Assembly: GCA_963663735.2 (NCBI GenBank)
Contig: CAXXHN010000001.1
Coordinates: 1,612,001 to 1,676,000 of the forward strand
Direction: 5' to 3'
From: G963663735 sp963663735
GTDB lineage: Bacteria > Acidobacteriota > UBA6911 > RPQK01 > JAPXNP01
DNA length: 64,000 nt
Shown: piece by piece, positions 1 through 8,907 of the stretch
Position numbering within the stretch: position 1 is the stretch's first letter
How the letters are laid out: each line of letters opens with the position of its first letter
Notes under the pieces: generated by a model
What the model was told of the DNA's origin: nothing
Seen by the model: only the letters and a program-made list of their open reading frames with translations
The model's database searches: none
Made by a program: the position numbers and the translations under genes

Positions 1-344
1 AGGATGAGGGGACTCTGCTGAAAATGGGCAGGATGATGCTGGAAAAACTCGGCTACACCGTCCTCACAGCAGGGACTCCAGGTGAGGCCCTGCGGCTGGT
101 CCGAGAATCTGATGGAAAAATTGATCTATTAATCACGGATGTAGTGATGCCGGAAATGAACGGTCTGGAGCTGTCCCGGCAGATAACCATTATCAGGCCT
201 GACGTCAAGACACTTTTCATGTCCGGCTATACCGCAAATGTAATCGCCCATCACGGTGTCCTGGATGAAGGTGTTCATTTTCTGGAGAAGCCTTTTTCCT
301 TGAGGACTCTAAGCATTTGTGTGCGCAATGCGCTTGATGCATAA
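1..344 (+). CDS. Response-regulator receiver domain, C-terminal end of a protein cut by the window edge
   Basis: The reading frame is open to the first base (codons from base 3), and the visible ATG at 24 lies inside the domain, so this is the tail of a longer protein. The residues before it (DEGTLLK) match the acidic beta1 loop of a CheY-like receiver. The phospho-acceptor Asp sits in LLITDVVMPEMNG, the conserved Thr/Ser region is FMSGYT, and the conserved Lys is in EKPFS. The receiver ends the protein, as in hybrid sensor histidine kinases where a C-terminal receiver follows HisKA/HATPase domains; the kinase part would lie upstream, outside the window. A stand-alone regulator is less likely because the domain is already under way at base 1. 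The receiver assignment is solid; hybrid kinase is inference. Confidence 0.85.
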   Translation, partial: DEGTLLKMGRMMLEKLGYTVLTAGTPGEALRLVRESDGKIDLLITDVVMPEMNGLELSRQITIIRPDVKTLFMSGYTANVIAHHGVLDEGVHFLEKPFSLRTLSICVRNALDA

Positions 345-714
345 ATTCTGGTTAAAGCCGAGCAGTACTCAACCTTTTTCTGCAGTGTATGCCGGGTGAG
401 AAAGGGGGAATAAATGTAATCATCATATTGATGATGCAGATAACCGTTTTTGAAATCTCAGGGGTCACTGAAATGAGAAAACATAACCGTTATCGACTTT
501 ACTCATAGGTAGCTTGAGACCTGGCATCATATCAGTACAAAACATCGCACTTGCCTCTTCCAATCTGCTTTACCATCAGAGGTTAACATTTGTTTCTCTC
601 TCAAAATAAATAGAAACAAAATGTTCATACCGGCCATATAATCAGGTCACGACAGCTATTGCCGGTTCCCTGTCGGGAAATAATAAAGTTGCTGGCGAAA
701 GGAATTAAACAAAA
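345..714. other. Intergenic region with a dyad and a possible promoter for the OmpA-family gene
   Basis: No gene is seen in these 370 bases. An imperfect inverted repeat has arms at 585-597 (AACATTTGTTTCT) and 612-625 (AGAAACAAAATGTT), differing by one T. A TATAAT hexamer follows at 637-642, so the right arm lies about where a -35 box would be; no good TTGACA is present. This could be an operator overlapping the promoter of the gene at 715. A smaller palindrome (ATCAT..ATGAT) lies near 421-436. Confidence 0.35.
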
Positions 715-2277
715 ATGAGAATTTTACGCTTGGTAGTATTGTATCTAATTTGTGTTTCGGGTTTGGCACCACTCGTCGCGGCTCAAACCGATAAAGGCCT
801 CAATGCCATACAGTTTCCTGAAGAACGCACCGTAAAGGTGAATTTTGCGTCTTCCGGACAGATCCCGGAGGCACGGGTCCGGGCCGAGGTAAAATTTCAG
901 GATGGTCAGTTCCAGATTGAGGTAAGGTTTGACAAAATGAAATCAGCAGTACTGTTTGGCGGGGACGTGACCTGTTATGTCCTCTGGGCTGTCAATCGTG
1001 ACGGTGCTCCTGAGAACCTGGGCGAGTTATGGGTTCGCCCCGACTCAGACAGCGACACAGTGAAGTATTCCACGGGGTTGCGTAATTTCGCGCTGATCGT
1101 AACAGGCGAGAGGTACTACCAGATCACCAGACCATCCGAAATGGTGCTTTTCTGGAACACCAACCGTCCTGATCCCCCGGTGAGGACTGATTCTCTCGTC
1201 TTCAAGCAGTTTAATGCTGCTCCTGCCACTGGTGTTTCCAGCCTGGAGAGTGTGCGCTACGACGGGAAAAAACCTTTGGACCTGTTGCAGGCTGAAAAGG
1301 TTTTCCAGTTTGCCAAGGATCTCGGCGCGGCAGAACACGCGCCTGATCTTTATGCCCAGGCTTCGGTATCGCTTAACCAGGCAACCCAGGTTTATCAAAG
1401 GTCCCAGAACAATAAGGGAACTCAAAGGTTTGCCCGCGATTCAGTAGCCGCCAGTAACGAGGCAATCCGCCTGACCAACCGAAAGCTTGAGCTAAAGGCC
1501 CTGGAGAAGGAATTTGCTGAGCGTCAGGCCCAGATGAAGGAACTGGAAGGACGGGTAGCCCAGTCTGAAGACAAGGTCCGAGCGGCAGAAGAATTGGTGC
1601 AGACCGCTGAAGCAAAGGTCAAGACAGCTGAATCCACAATTCTTGAGGTTCAACAGCAGAGAGAGGAAGCAGAGCGCAATGTTGAGTCAGCCCGGCGAGA
1701 ACTGGAAAGTTTAAACACTGAACGGGAGCGATTAACCAGTGAAAACAGCAACCTGGAAGCATCCCTTGCCGTCTTAAACGAAGAGCGTGCCCAACTGGAA
1801 ACAGAGAAAGCCGCCCTTCTGGTTGATAAGCAGAGCCTGCAGGAAGAGAAGGATGAGCTTCAGGGCAGGTTGGGACAGGCCCTTTCCCAGGTGGCTGAAA
1901 CCCGTTCTTCGGCACGTGGTGTGATCCTGAATCTCCCGGATATCCTTTTCAGCGTGGGTGAAGCCAATTTAAAACCAGAGACAGAAATAGTACTGGCGAA
2001 ACTCTCCGGAATCCTGCTGATGATGCAGGACCTGAACCTGCGAATTGAAGGCCATACTGATTCAACAGGAACACCTTCTTTCAACATGCGCCTTTCAGAG
2101 AGGCGCGCCGACGCGGTGTTCGATTTTCTGGCAAGACAGGGAATCAAAAGTGATCGGATGAAGACTGCCGGATACGGTATGGAACGTCCTATTGCCGATA
2201 ACTCGACTGCGGCCGGGCGAAGCCAGAACCGCAGGGTGGAGATCATTATCGCTGAAGGCGAGATCGCGGCCCAGTAA
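715..2277 (+). CDS. OmpA-family cell-envelope protein with central coiled coil
   Basis: A 520-residue exported protein. A signal peptide (MRILRLVVLYLICVSGLAPLVAA) is followed by a beta-rich N-terminal region (about 25-170) of unknown type, then a long charged heptad-rich segment (about 230-390, many E/Q/K/A) that should form a coiled coil. It ends in an OmpA/MotB-type peptidoglycan-binding domain (about 400-515) with the typical IEGHTDSTG and LSERRADAV motifs and a final NRRVEIII strand. Proteins of this layout anchor the outer membrane or a periplasmic assembly to peptidoglycan, with the coiled coil as spacer. There is no beta-barrel of classical OmpA size, so it is not E. coli-type OmpA; a lipobox was not seen. 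It stands alone between intergenic regions and is followed by a strong hairpin. Confidence 0.85.
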   Translation: MRILRLVVLYLICVSGLAPLVAAQTDKGLNAIQFPEERTVKVNFASSGQIPEARVRAEVKFQDGQFQIEVRFDKMKSAVLFGGDVTCYVLWAVNRDGAPENLGELWVRPDSDSDTVKYSTGLRNFALIVTGERYYQITRPSEMVLFWNTNRPDPPVRTDSLVFKQFNAAPATGVSSLESVRYDGKKPLDLLQAEKVFQFAKDLGAAEHAPDLYAQASVSLNQATQVYQRSQNNKGTQRFARDSVAASNEAIRLTNRKLELKALEKEFAERQAQMKELEGRVAQSEDKVRAAEELVQTAEAKVKTAESTILEVQQQREEAERNVESARRELESLNTERERLTSENSNLEASLAVLNEERAQLETEKAALLVDKQSLQEEKDELQGRLGQALSQVAETRSSARGVILNLPDILFSVGEANLKPETEIVLAKLSGILLMMQDLNLRIEGHTDSTGTPSFNMRLSERRADAVFDFLARQGIKSDRMKTAGYGMERPIADNSTAAGRSQNRRVEIIIAEGEIAAQ

Positions 2278-2320
2278 ATCCTGATAGGAAGGTCCTTTCG
2301 GAAGGCCCTCTATCTTAAAA

Positions 2321-2353
2321 TAGAGGCGGCCGGTTCCCATCCGGCCGCCTCTA
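2321..2353 (+). terminator. Perfect 13-bp GC-rich hairpin after the OmpA-family gene
   Basis: Arms TAGAGGCGGCCGG (2321-2333) and CCGGCCGCCTCTA (2341-2353) pair perfectly around a 7-base loop, 44 bases after the stop codon. No T-run follows, so it is either a Rho-assisted or non-canonical terminator or an mRNA 3'-end stabiliser. Confidence 0.5.
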
Positions 2354-2626
2354 GCCTCTGTAATCCATTGCAGCGACCAGGACTGCAAAAATGGATTGCG
2401 CCTGAACATACCACTGTAATCCTGTCATCCCTGTGTCTCCACAGCCAGAATGTAGGAACTCCCGCGATTTTCAGATTAAATGGAAAATTTCAGCTTTGTA
2501 TTCCGGGTTGTGCGAATATCAAGAATTAAAGCGGTAAGATAGAAAGGATTGATCCATACTGCAGATTTAATGCTGTTTTGCATAGGCTGATCCATCAAGG
2601 ATTGTTTTGATTTTCGGAAGGGCAGG
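2354..2626. other. Intergenic region, nothing recognised
   Basis: No gene, RNA or convincing promoter was identified between the hairpin after the OmpA-family gene and the next start codon. A weak Shine-Dalgarno (AGGGCAGG) lies just before the ATG at 2627. Confidence 0.4.
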
Positions 2627-4651
2627 ATGAAAAAAATAACCCGCAGACGTTTTATTGAGGCAGTGCCAGCGACAGGTTCACTTTTATTTCTCTCTCGAAA
2701 GGGTTGGGGACAACCTGTCTCAGGGAATCAAGGGACTATTGAATCATGCTGGAGTACTCCTCCCAGGGAATTTTCCCAGGCTCCGTTCTGGTTCTGGAAT
2801 GATGAATTGTCTGAAAGGGAAATCCTGCGCCAGTTGGAGGATTTTTGCGATCATGGAATCTATGGATTTGTGATCCATCCCAGGGCGGGCCTTCCCAAAG
2901 ATACCGGCTGGATGAGTGATCAGATGATCCACTTCATGCGGTACGCCATTGATCAGGCTAAAAGGCTGAAAATGTGGGTTGTCCTTTACGATGAAGGCAT
3001 GTATCCGAGTGGATCTGCCAGCGGCCAGGTTGTGGCTGAGAATCCGGCATATCGACCCAGAGGCCTCTTCGCAATTGATCTGGATGAAATGAATTCCAGT
3101 CAGGAACAATCCGGGTTTAGAATTGATGAGGACGGGAAGCCTGCCTTGGAGAATGGTCAGAATCTGATTGGAATATTCAGGAGGGAAAGTGACGGCCACC
3201 AGATTGCAGTCCTTGACCGATTTATTCGAGACGGATATTCGCTGATACGAGGGCTGCATTATGTTGAGGAAAATCCATCCCGGCGCCTGGATAAAAAAGA
3301 GGTGGCCGAAGAGACACCGCCTCTAGCCGATATCCTGAATCCTGAAGCAATGCAGGTTTTTATCCGGCTTGTTTATCAGCGCTTTTTTGATGAGTTCGGT
3401 AAGGATTTTGGCACCACAATCAAGGCTGTTTTTACCGACGAGCCGTCTTTTTTGGGAAGAAACAGCGAGCCGGGAGCCCAGCCGGGCAATGCTGATGTTT
3501 TAGCCTTTGTTAATAAGTGGCTGGGTTATGATTTCAGCCCTTATCTGCCCAAGCTGTTTTACAGTGATGAGCCGGGTTCTGAAAAATATCGGAATGACTA
3601 TTACCGGGCCCTGGAAGCACGATTGGAACAGACATATTATGAGCCTATTTCCAGATGGTGCGGGGAACACAACGTTGCGTTGACCGGCCATCCAGCCGAC
3701 CCTGATGATATCGGGCATTTGCGGCATTTCCAGATACCAGGGCAAGACATTGTCTGGAGATATGTCGAACCGGGAAAACCAAGTGCCCTGGAGGGGCCGC
3801 AATCCACCCAGGCAAAATGCGCTTCATCTGCGATGATTCATTTAAACCGCCGGAGAAACTCCAACGAATACTGTGGAGCCTATGGCCATGATTTTACCTT
3901 CCGCGAAATGAAGTGGCTGGCAAACTGGCTGCTGGTACGCGGCTGCAACCTGTTATATCCCCACGCTTTTTATTATTCCATTCGAGGCCCCCGGGTTGAT
4001 GAGCGTCCGCCGGATGTCGGGCCGAATAATGTGTGGTGGAACCAGTTTAAACCTCTTGCGGATGCCACCAGCCGCTTGTGCTGGCTTAATACTGACAGCC
4101 AGCATATATGCGAAGTGGCAATTCTTGGCTTAAACGACTATTTGCCATGGCAGTCAGCCAAGGTATGTTTCCAGAACCAGATTGATTTTAATTACCTGGA
4201 AGCCCGGCATTTACTGGAAGATGCCAGGGTTGATGAAAACGGAATCCATATCGCAGGCATGAATTACCAGGTGTTAATTGATGAACTTGATCCCCCGGAA
4301 AAAGCCGGACCTGTTTTGGAGAAACTGGCAAACGCGGGGCGATTAATACGCTGGAAGGAAAATATGGGGGATGGCCCGTTATTCAAGGAGCTTGCCGCGG
4401 TTATCCAGAAGGACATATCAATATCCCCTCCAAATAGAAACCTGCGATACAGGCATGTTTATAAACAAGGCACCCATTTTTATATCCTTTTTAATGAAGG
4501 AGAAGAACCAGTTGAAGTGGATGTTAATTTTTCGGTGAAGGGGAAACAATTAATTTTAGACACTGAATCCGGGCAGATACGGCCTTCGGACAGCACGATG
4601 ATGAGGATGGCTCCACACCAGGTGTCTGTTATCATGATAAACCCTGCCTAA
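2627..4651 (+). CDS. Tat-exported glycoside hydrolase, GH106-like
   Basis: A 674-residue protein. It starts with a twin-arginine-type leader (MKKITRRRFIEAVPATGSLLFLS), so it is probably exported folded. The mature part resembles the (beta/alpha)8 portion of GH106-type alpha-L-rhamnosidase relatives: APFWFWNDELSE near residue 50, GFVIHPRAGLP near 85, WVVLYDEGMYPSG near 120, a likely acid in AVFTDEPSF near 270, and NEYCGAYGHDF near 415. GH106 enzymes are usually much longer because of C-terminal carbohydrate-binding beta-sandwich domains, which are absent here. Substrate is therefore unknown; rhamnose-containing plant or exopolysaccharide is only a family-based guess. It stands alone, convergent with the amidase gene downstream, and no transporter or other CAZyme is adjacent. 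Confidence 0.6.
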   Translation: MKKITRRRFIEAVPATGSLLFLSRKGWGQPVSGNQGTIESCWSTPPREFSQAPFWFWNDELSEREILRQLEDFCDHGIYGFVIHPRAGLPKDTGWMSDQMIHFMRYAIDQAKRLKMWVVLYDEGMYPSGSASGQVVAENPAYRPRGLFAIDLDEMNSSQEQSGFRIDEDGKPALENGQNLIGIFRRESDGHQIAVLDRFIRDGYSLIRGLHYVEENPSRRLDKKEVAEETPPLADILNPEAMQVFIRLVYQRFFDEFGKDFGTTIKAVFTDEPSFLGRNSEPGAQPGNADVLAFVNKWLGYDFSPYLPKLFYSDEPGSEKYRNDYYRALEARLEQTYYEPISRWCGEHNVALTGHPADPDDIGHLRHFQIPGQDIVWRYVEPGKPSALEGPQSTQAKCASSAMIHLNRRRNSNEYCGAYGHDFTFREMKWLANWLLVRGCNLLYPHAFYYSIRGPRVDERPPDVGPNNVWWNQFKPLADATSRLCWLNTDSQHICEVAILGLNDYLPWQSAKVCFQNQIDFNYLEARHLLEDARVDENGIHIAGMNYQVLIDELDPPEKAGPVLEKLANAGRLIRWKENMGDGPLFKELAAVIQKDISISPPNRNLRYRHVYKQGTHFYILFNEGEEPVEVDVNFSVKGKQLILDTESGQIRPSDSTMMRMAPHQVSVIMINPA

Positions 4652-4692
4652 GCCGGAAGCATTCTGGAAAATGATGGGAACGGGTGACGGGT

Positions 4693-5703
4693 TTACTCCC
4701 GGCCTGTGTGATTGATCCTGAAAGCGCGCGATCTGTTTAAATAATCATCAAGCAGTTCAATATCAAATTCTTTTATCATCTGGTCCGAGCTTATGCTTTC
4801 ATGTTCGCTTGTGATCAGGACTGAGCCCAGTTTGCCCGGGTCAGTAATCGTAACAGCATCGCCATATTTTTTCTTTACAGCCCTCAGCTTATCCCAATTG
4901 TAATCGAGATGGACAAGACGGCAGTCCAGGTTAACCTGGGCAACGACGTAGTGAAAATAATTGGTACTTGAGCTTACAACTTCACCCAGAGGATTGCGGA
5001 TTTCTGACGGTAAATCGTTTGCCCCGCAGGAGCTGACAAAAAAGGACCGGCAGGAATACGCCCAGTTACTTTGAACCAGGCCGCCATGATACATGGATGG
5101 GAAAATGATGATATCGGGTTTTGCCTTCGCAACCTGCAGGCGCAATTCATCAAAATTAAGGTCAAAACAGATTACACACGCTACACGGCCGAAATCACAT
5201 TGGATAACAGGTATTTCCGTGCCCGCTCTAATTCCACTCTCCATCTCCCCAATGGTCGGAAAATTTTTGTCATAAATACCAGCTGTTTTTCCTTCCCGAT
5301 CCAGTACAACACAGGAATTTCGCCAGCGCCCATCCTTTTCTTCCCTCTTCGTACCAAAAGCAATGTAGCAATTATTGGATTTTGCTACTGTGGAAAAATA
5401 TTCCCAAATTTGATTTTTTCTTATTCTGAAATAGTGGAATTGTTCTTCAGGGGTCAATCCGGATGGACGGTCGCAAGCCTCCGGCAATACAATCAGGTCT
5501 GGCCGATTTGGAAGTACTTCCTCAAACCTGGATTGCCAGAATTCAATCATTTGCCCTACCATTGTTCGAGGATCCTGGCCCTTTACCATGTTGGGGGTTC
5601 CCGTGCCTATACTGGTTATGGTTATTTTACTGCCGGCCTGGGTGGAGCCGATTACCAGGAAAGTCAGACAAATAAAAAAGTGGAAATACTTGTATTTTTT
5701 CAT
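4693..5703 (-). CDS. Exported carbon-nitrogen hydrolase (nitrilase superfamily)
   Basis: A 336-residue amidase-fold protein with an N-terminal signal sequence (FHFFICLTFLVIGSTQAGS), unusual because most nitrilase-superfamily enzymes are cytoplasmic. The catalytic triad is visible: Glu75 in VLPEACD, Lys146 in YDKNFPT and the nucleophile Cys179 in VICFDLNFDE. Family members hydrolyse the C-N bond of amides, carbamoyl-amines or nitriles through a thioester intermediate. The leader suggests a periplasmic or secreted scavenging amidase, but the substrate cannot be read from sequence. It is monocistronic and convergent with the GH106-like gene. A second, cytoplasmic member lies at 8908-9732 and is not closely similar. 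Confidence 0.82.
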   Translation of the reverse strand: MKKYKYFHFFICLTFLVIGSTQAGSKITITSIGTGTPNMVKGQDPRTMVGQMIEFWQSRFEEVLPNRPDLIVLPEACDRPSGLTPEEQFHYFRIRKNQIWEYFSTVAKSNNCYIAFGTKREEKDGRWRNSCVVLDREGKTAGIYDKNFPTIGEMESGIRAGTEIPVIQCDFGRVACVICFDLNFDELRLQVAKAKPDIIIFPSMYHGGLVQSNWAYSCRSFFVSSCGANDLPSEIRNPLGEVVSSSTNYFHYVVAQVNLDCRLVHLDYNWDKLRAVKKKYGDAVTITDPGKLGSVLITSEHESISSDQMIKEFDIELLDDYLNRSRAFRINHTGRE

Positions 5704-5854
5704 TTGTGAACCCTCATCTACCTGTCAGGTTCGCTGATTAAGCTTTGTAGCTGCCCTTAATGGCAATTTTAAAAATTTGAAAATTGACTTGTATGGCCTG
5801 GACGGAGATTGCAAAGGCAACATTTTTTTCCGCCCTGTTGGGAGTTATCCTGTT

Positions 5855-6667
5855 TTACTTGACGGCAACACTATTGATGACGAAACCGCCTGATTTCTGA
5901 TCTCGTTCCAGTTTGAGGATTCCCCGAGTTTCTGCTTCCTCGAGTAATTCCCCGAAGGAGCGAAACCCATAGTAAGCCTCACTGAAGCCGGGCCGTCGGC
6001 GTTTTAAGGTCTGCTTGACCATCGACCCCCAGATTTTTTCCTCCTCGCCGCGTTCTTCAAGTATGGCCTCGTAGGTTTCAACAACCAGGTCCAGGGCCTC
6101 TTGTTTCTTGTCATCTGACTCTTTTTTTTCCGGGGTTGGGGTTGCCTTGGGTGCCGGGGTGACACGTGGCTTGGGACGGGGAGGTTTTCGTTCAATCACG
6201 AGGTCATCGTAATAGATGAATTCATCGCAATTGGCTATCAGTAAGTCAGATGTGGAGTTTTTTACGCCTACTCCAATAACGGTTTTGTTGTTTTCGCGCA
6301 GCTTGCTGACCAGAGGAGAGAAATCGGAATCGCCACTGATGATGACAAAGGTGTCAACGTGTTCCTTGGTGTAACACAGGTCCAGAGCGTCAACTACCAT
6401 GCGGATATCAGCCGAATTTTTGCCTGACATCCTTACATGCGGGATTTCAATCATCTCGAATGATGCTTCGTGCATGGCACTCTTGAAATCCTTGTACCGT
6501 GCCCAGTCACAGTAGGCTTTCTTTACCACTATATTCCCCTTGGTAAGCAGCCTTTCCAGCACCTTGCCGATGTTCAGCTTTTCGTATTTTGCGTCACGTA
6601 CCCCCAGCGCAATGTTCTCGAAATCGCAGAACAGCGCCATGATTCTTGTCTGGTTATTAGGTGTCAT
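5855..6667 (-). CDS. NYN-domain putative ribonuclease with C-terminal LOTUS/OST-HTH domain
   Basis: A 270-residue protein. Residues about 8-155 form a NYN (LabA/DUF88, PIN-like) nuclease domain with the expected acidic residues: Asp in LFCDFEN, Asp in NSADIRMVVDAL and the SGDSDFSPL motif. A Pro/Lys-rich linker (about 160-185) leads to a winged-helix OST-HTH/LOTUS-type domain (about 190-265, ending FGELLEEAETRGILKLE and GGFVINSV). NYN domains are metal-dependent RNases and LOTUS domains bind RNA in related proteins, so an RNA-processing or degradation role is likely; no direct target can be named. The gene is divergent from the metallopeptidase at 6871 with about 200 bases between. Confidence 0.85.
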   Translation of the reverse strand: MTPNNQTRIMALFCDFENIALGVRDAKYEKLNIGKVLERLLTKGNIVVKKAYCDWARYKDFKSAMHEASFEMIEIPHVRMSGKNSADIRMVVDALDLCYTKEHVDTFVIISGDSDFSPLVSKLRENNKTVIGVGVKNSTSDLLIANCDEFIYYDDLVIERKPPRPKPRVTPAPKATPTPEKKESDDKKQEALDLVVETYEAILEERGEEEKIWGSMVKQTLKRRRPGFSEAYYGFRSFGELLEEAETRGILKLERDQKSGGFVINSVAVK

Positions 6668-6870
6668 GAGTCTTATCCGTTCTGTTGCTTGTTTTGAGTC
6701 TCTTGCCGGGTTATTGGTAATTACACCAGGCTTCCCTCATAGGATCGCACATTGCGGGGACTGAAACAATAGTGTACACCCCCTGTCAGTATCCGGATGT
6801 TGCCTGACGCCTGAAAAGTTAATGGATGAATGGACAGTTAATGAGTATCCTGATCTAATGGCATCGAAGG

Positions 6871-8832
6871 ATGAAAAATCCGGATTCGCAACCGGAAAAT
6901 GTTAAGTGCCGGGAATACATTGAAATGAAAACCAGGGAACATACAGAGGTAATCAAGGAGTCACTTATCCTGTCCCTGCAAGAACGTTTGCTTGAGAATA
7001 AGCGAATTCGCCGCATATTTCCCGAAAGAGGCAGGTTGCACATTGACAGGCAGCTGCCTTTCCTCTGTGTGTACAGGATTCCTTCGGACAAACCTGATTT
7101 CCAGACCGGCAGGCTGATAGTGGGGCAGGCATCTTATTTGCTGGCACCGGGAGCAAAACAGCAGCGGCGAAGCGTAGCCGACCTGGTGCGGATGATTGTC
7201 CGGACCCTGTCGCGAGAATTTGGAACCTTTCTGATTACAGAGATATGGGCCGGACCAGCCGGGCAGGAGGAAGAGGCGCTTCCGGAGAGGCTACGACATC
7301 CAGGATTTCGCCTGGTTATCCCGCGCAGCGAGGTGTCCCAGGTTATCGTTGACAGTTATCGACATCCCCTGGAACGGATTCGAATCCGCAGCCTGCCTGC
7401 CGTGGTTGATATAGTCAGGACCAGGCGCGTGGCCCCTCCAAACTGTGCTCCACTTCTTACATCGGCGGAACAGCGGGAGTTTAACTGTCATGTAATCGGA
7501 CTGGAAATCGATCCGATTTATTTCAATAGAGAATCCGGGGAAGAGTTTCCCTTGATACGTCGCGCGCTGCAAAGGGAGCTGACCCGGTCACTGCAGCAGA
7601 TATTTTTCTCATTTACCCGCAGCCAGACAGCCCAAAAACCGCCCCACTACCTTTCGCTCGGCAGGAGGGCGGTAGTAAAGGCTGTATGGGAAGTGGACAG
7701 GAAACTGGGTGAAATCAGCAGTTCTTTTGATTTTCTCCTGCAGGCAACCCCGGTAAATATCGAAAGTGAATGGATGAAATTCAGGCGCAGAAGATTCCAG
7801 AGGATGCCTGAATTCCTGTACAGACCCCAGCCTAAGGACCCTTCACAATTGAAGCAGGATCTCTGGAAAATTCCTATTCCCAGGATTGAGGATCCAACTC
7901 TTGCTTACCTGTTTCGTGAAAAACAGGATGAAATAGACACCCAGATTTCGATGCTCTCTCATATTGACACAAAAAAATTCTTTTATGGAAGCATGCAGTT
8001 ATATGGGCAGGTCAAACCTTCTTTACTGCGAGCAGCCCTGGAAATCCTGGAAACCATTCCCCCGCGCAGCAGGAATGCCGGAGGTAAGCTGGTGACTCTT
8101 GATGAATTTATGGACCGGGCCCGCGATGAGATGGAGTATTACCGCAGCCTGTATCCAGCCATGAAATGCAAGGTGGAGGTCAGAAACGATATCACTGGAT
8201 TAATGGTATCCAAGGGGAATCTGCTGATCAGCCGAACAGTGAAGATCCCGGTGACGAGGGTTGAGGCTCTGATCCAGCATGAAATCGGAACCCATGTTTT
8301 GACCTATGTCAATGGGAAGGCACAGCCCTTGCACCAGTTACATCAAGGGTTGTGCGGATACGAGGAACTCCAGGAAGGGATTGCGGTATTTGCTGAGTAC
8401 CTGGTAAATGGCTTGAGCCGTCCCAGGCTGCGCCTGCTTGCCGCCCGGGTGATAGCAGCCCGGAGATTGATTGAGGGAGCATCCTTCATTGATACTTTCA
8501 GGGAACTGAACGTAACCTGGAAATTTGAGCAGAGGGTGGCATTTATCATCACATCGCGGATATATCGAGGTGGAGGGTTAACGAAAGACATGGTTTATCT
8601 GCGTGGTCTGGCGACAGTACTTTCCTATCTTGGAAAAGGCGGTTCGCTGGATCCCATACTGGTTGGAAAAATCAGCCTGGAACATGTACCCGTGATTCGT
8701 GAACTGCAGTACCGCAAACTTCTGAATCCAATCCCTCTTCGACCCCGGTACCTGGAATCCCCTGAAGTGTGTGAGCGCCTGGCCCGGGCCCAGCAAGGCC
8801 TTGCCATCAGCGATTTGATAACCAGGAAGTAA
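6871..8832 (+). CDS. MATCAP/DUF1704-type zinc metallopeptidase (QEGLA-motif protein)
   Basis: A 653-residue protein of the family annotated as 'flavohemoglobin expression-modulating QEGLA motif protein', related to animal MATCAP tyrosine carboxypeptidases. The HExxH-like motif HEIGTH (470-475) and the QEGIA form of the family motif (501-505), whose Glu is the likely third zinc ligand, are both present. There is no signal peptide, so it should be cytoplasmic. The bacterial substrate is unknown; C-terminal carboxypeptidase activity is inferred from MATCAP. The first ATG (6871) has an AAGG directly against it, and the ATG at 6925 is an alternative start. The product is not obviously linked to its neighbours. 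Confidence 0.82.
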   Translation: MKNPDSQPENVKCREYIEMKTREHTEVIKESLILSLQERLLENKRIRRIFPERGRLHIDRQLPFLCVYRIPSDKPDFQTGRLIVGQASYLLAPGAKQQRRSVADLVRMIVRTLSREFGTFLITEIWAGPAGQEEEALPERLRHPGFRLVIPRSEVSQVIVDSYRHPLERIRIRSLPAVVDIVRTRRVAPPNCAPLLTSAEQREFNCHVIGLEIDPIYFNRESGEEFPLIRRALQRELTRSLQQIFFSFTRSQTAQKPPHYLSLGRRAVVKAVWEVDRKLGEISSSFDFLLQATPVNIESEWMKFRRRRFQRMPEFLYRPQPKDPSQLKQDLWKIPIPRIEDPTLAYLFREKQDEIDTQISMLSHIDTKKFFYGSMQLYGQVKPSLLRAALEILETIPPRSRNAGGKLVTLDEFMDRARDEMEYYRSLYPAMKCKVEVRNDITGLMVSKGNLLISRTVKIPVTRVEALIQHEIGTHVLTYVNGKAQPLHQLHQGLCGYEELQEGIAVFAEYLVNGLSRPRLRLLAARVIAARRLIEGASFIDTFRELNVTWKFEQRVAFIITSRIYRGGGLTKDMVYLRGLATVLSYLGKGGSLDPILVGKISLEHVPVIRELQYRKLLNPIPLRPRYLESPEVCERLARAQQGLAISDLITRK

Positions 8833-8907
8833 GGGTTTGGCCGTGGCTGCATCTGGAACCTGGAATATTCTTGATTAGAGAAGGCCCGGGACAAACCGAA
8901 TCAACTG

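Noticed and set aside
5071..5709. 212-codon frame opposite the exported amidase gene
   Set aside because: The amidase has signal peptide and full triad; the opposite frame shows no recognisable domain.
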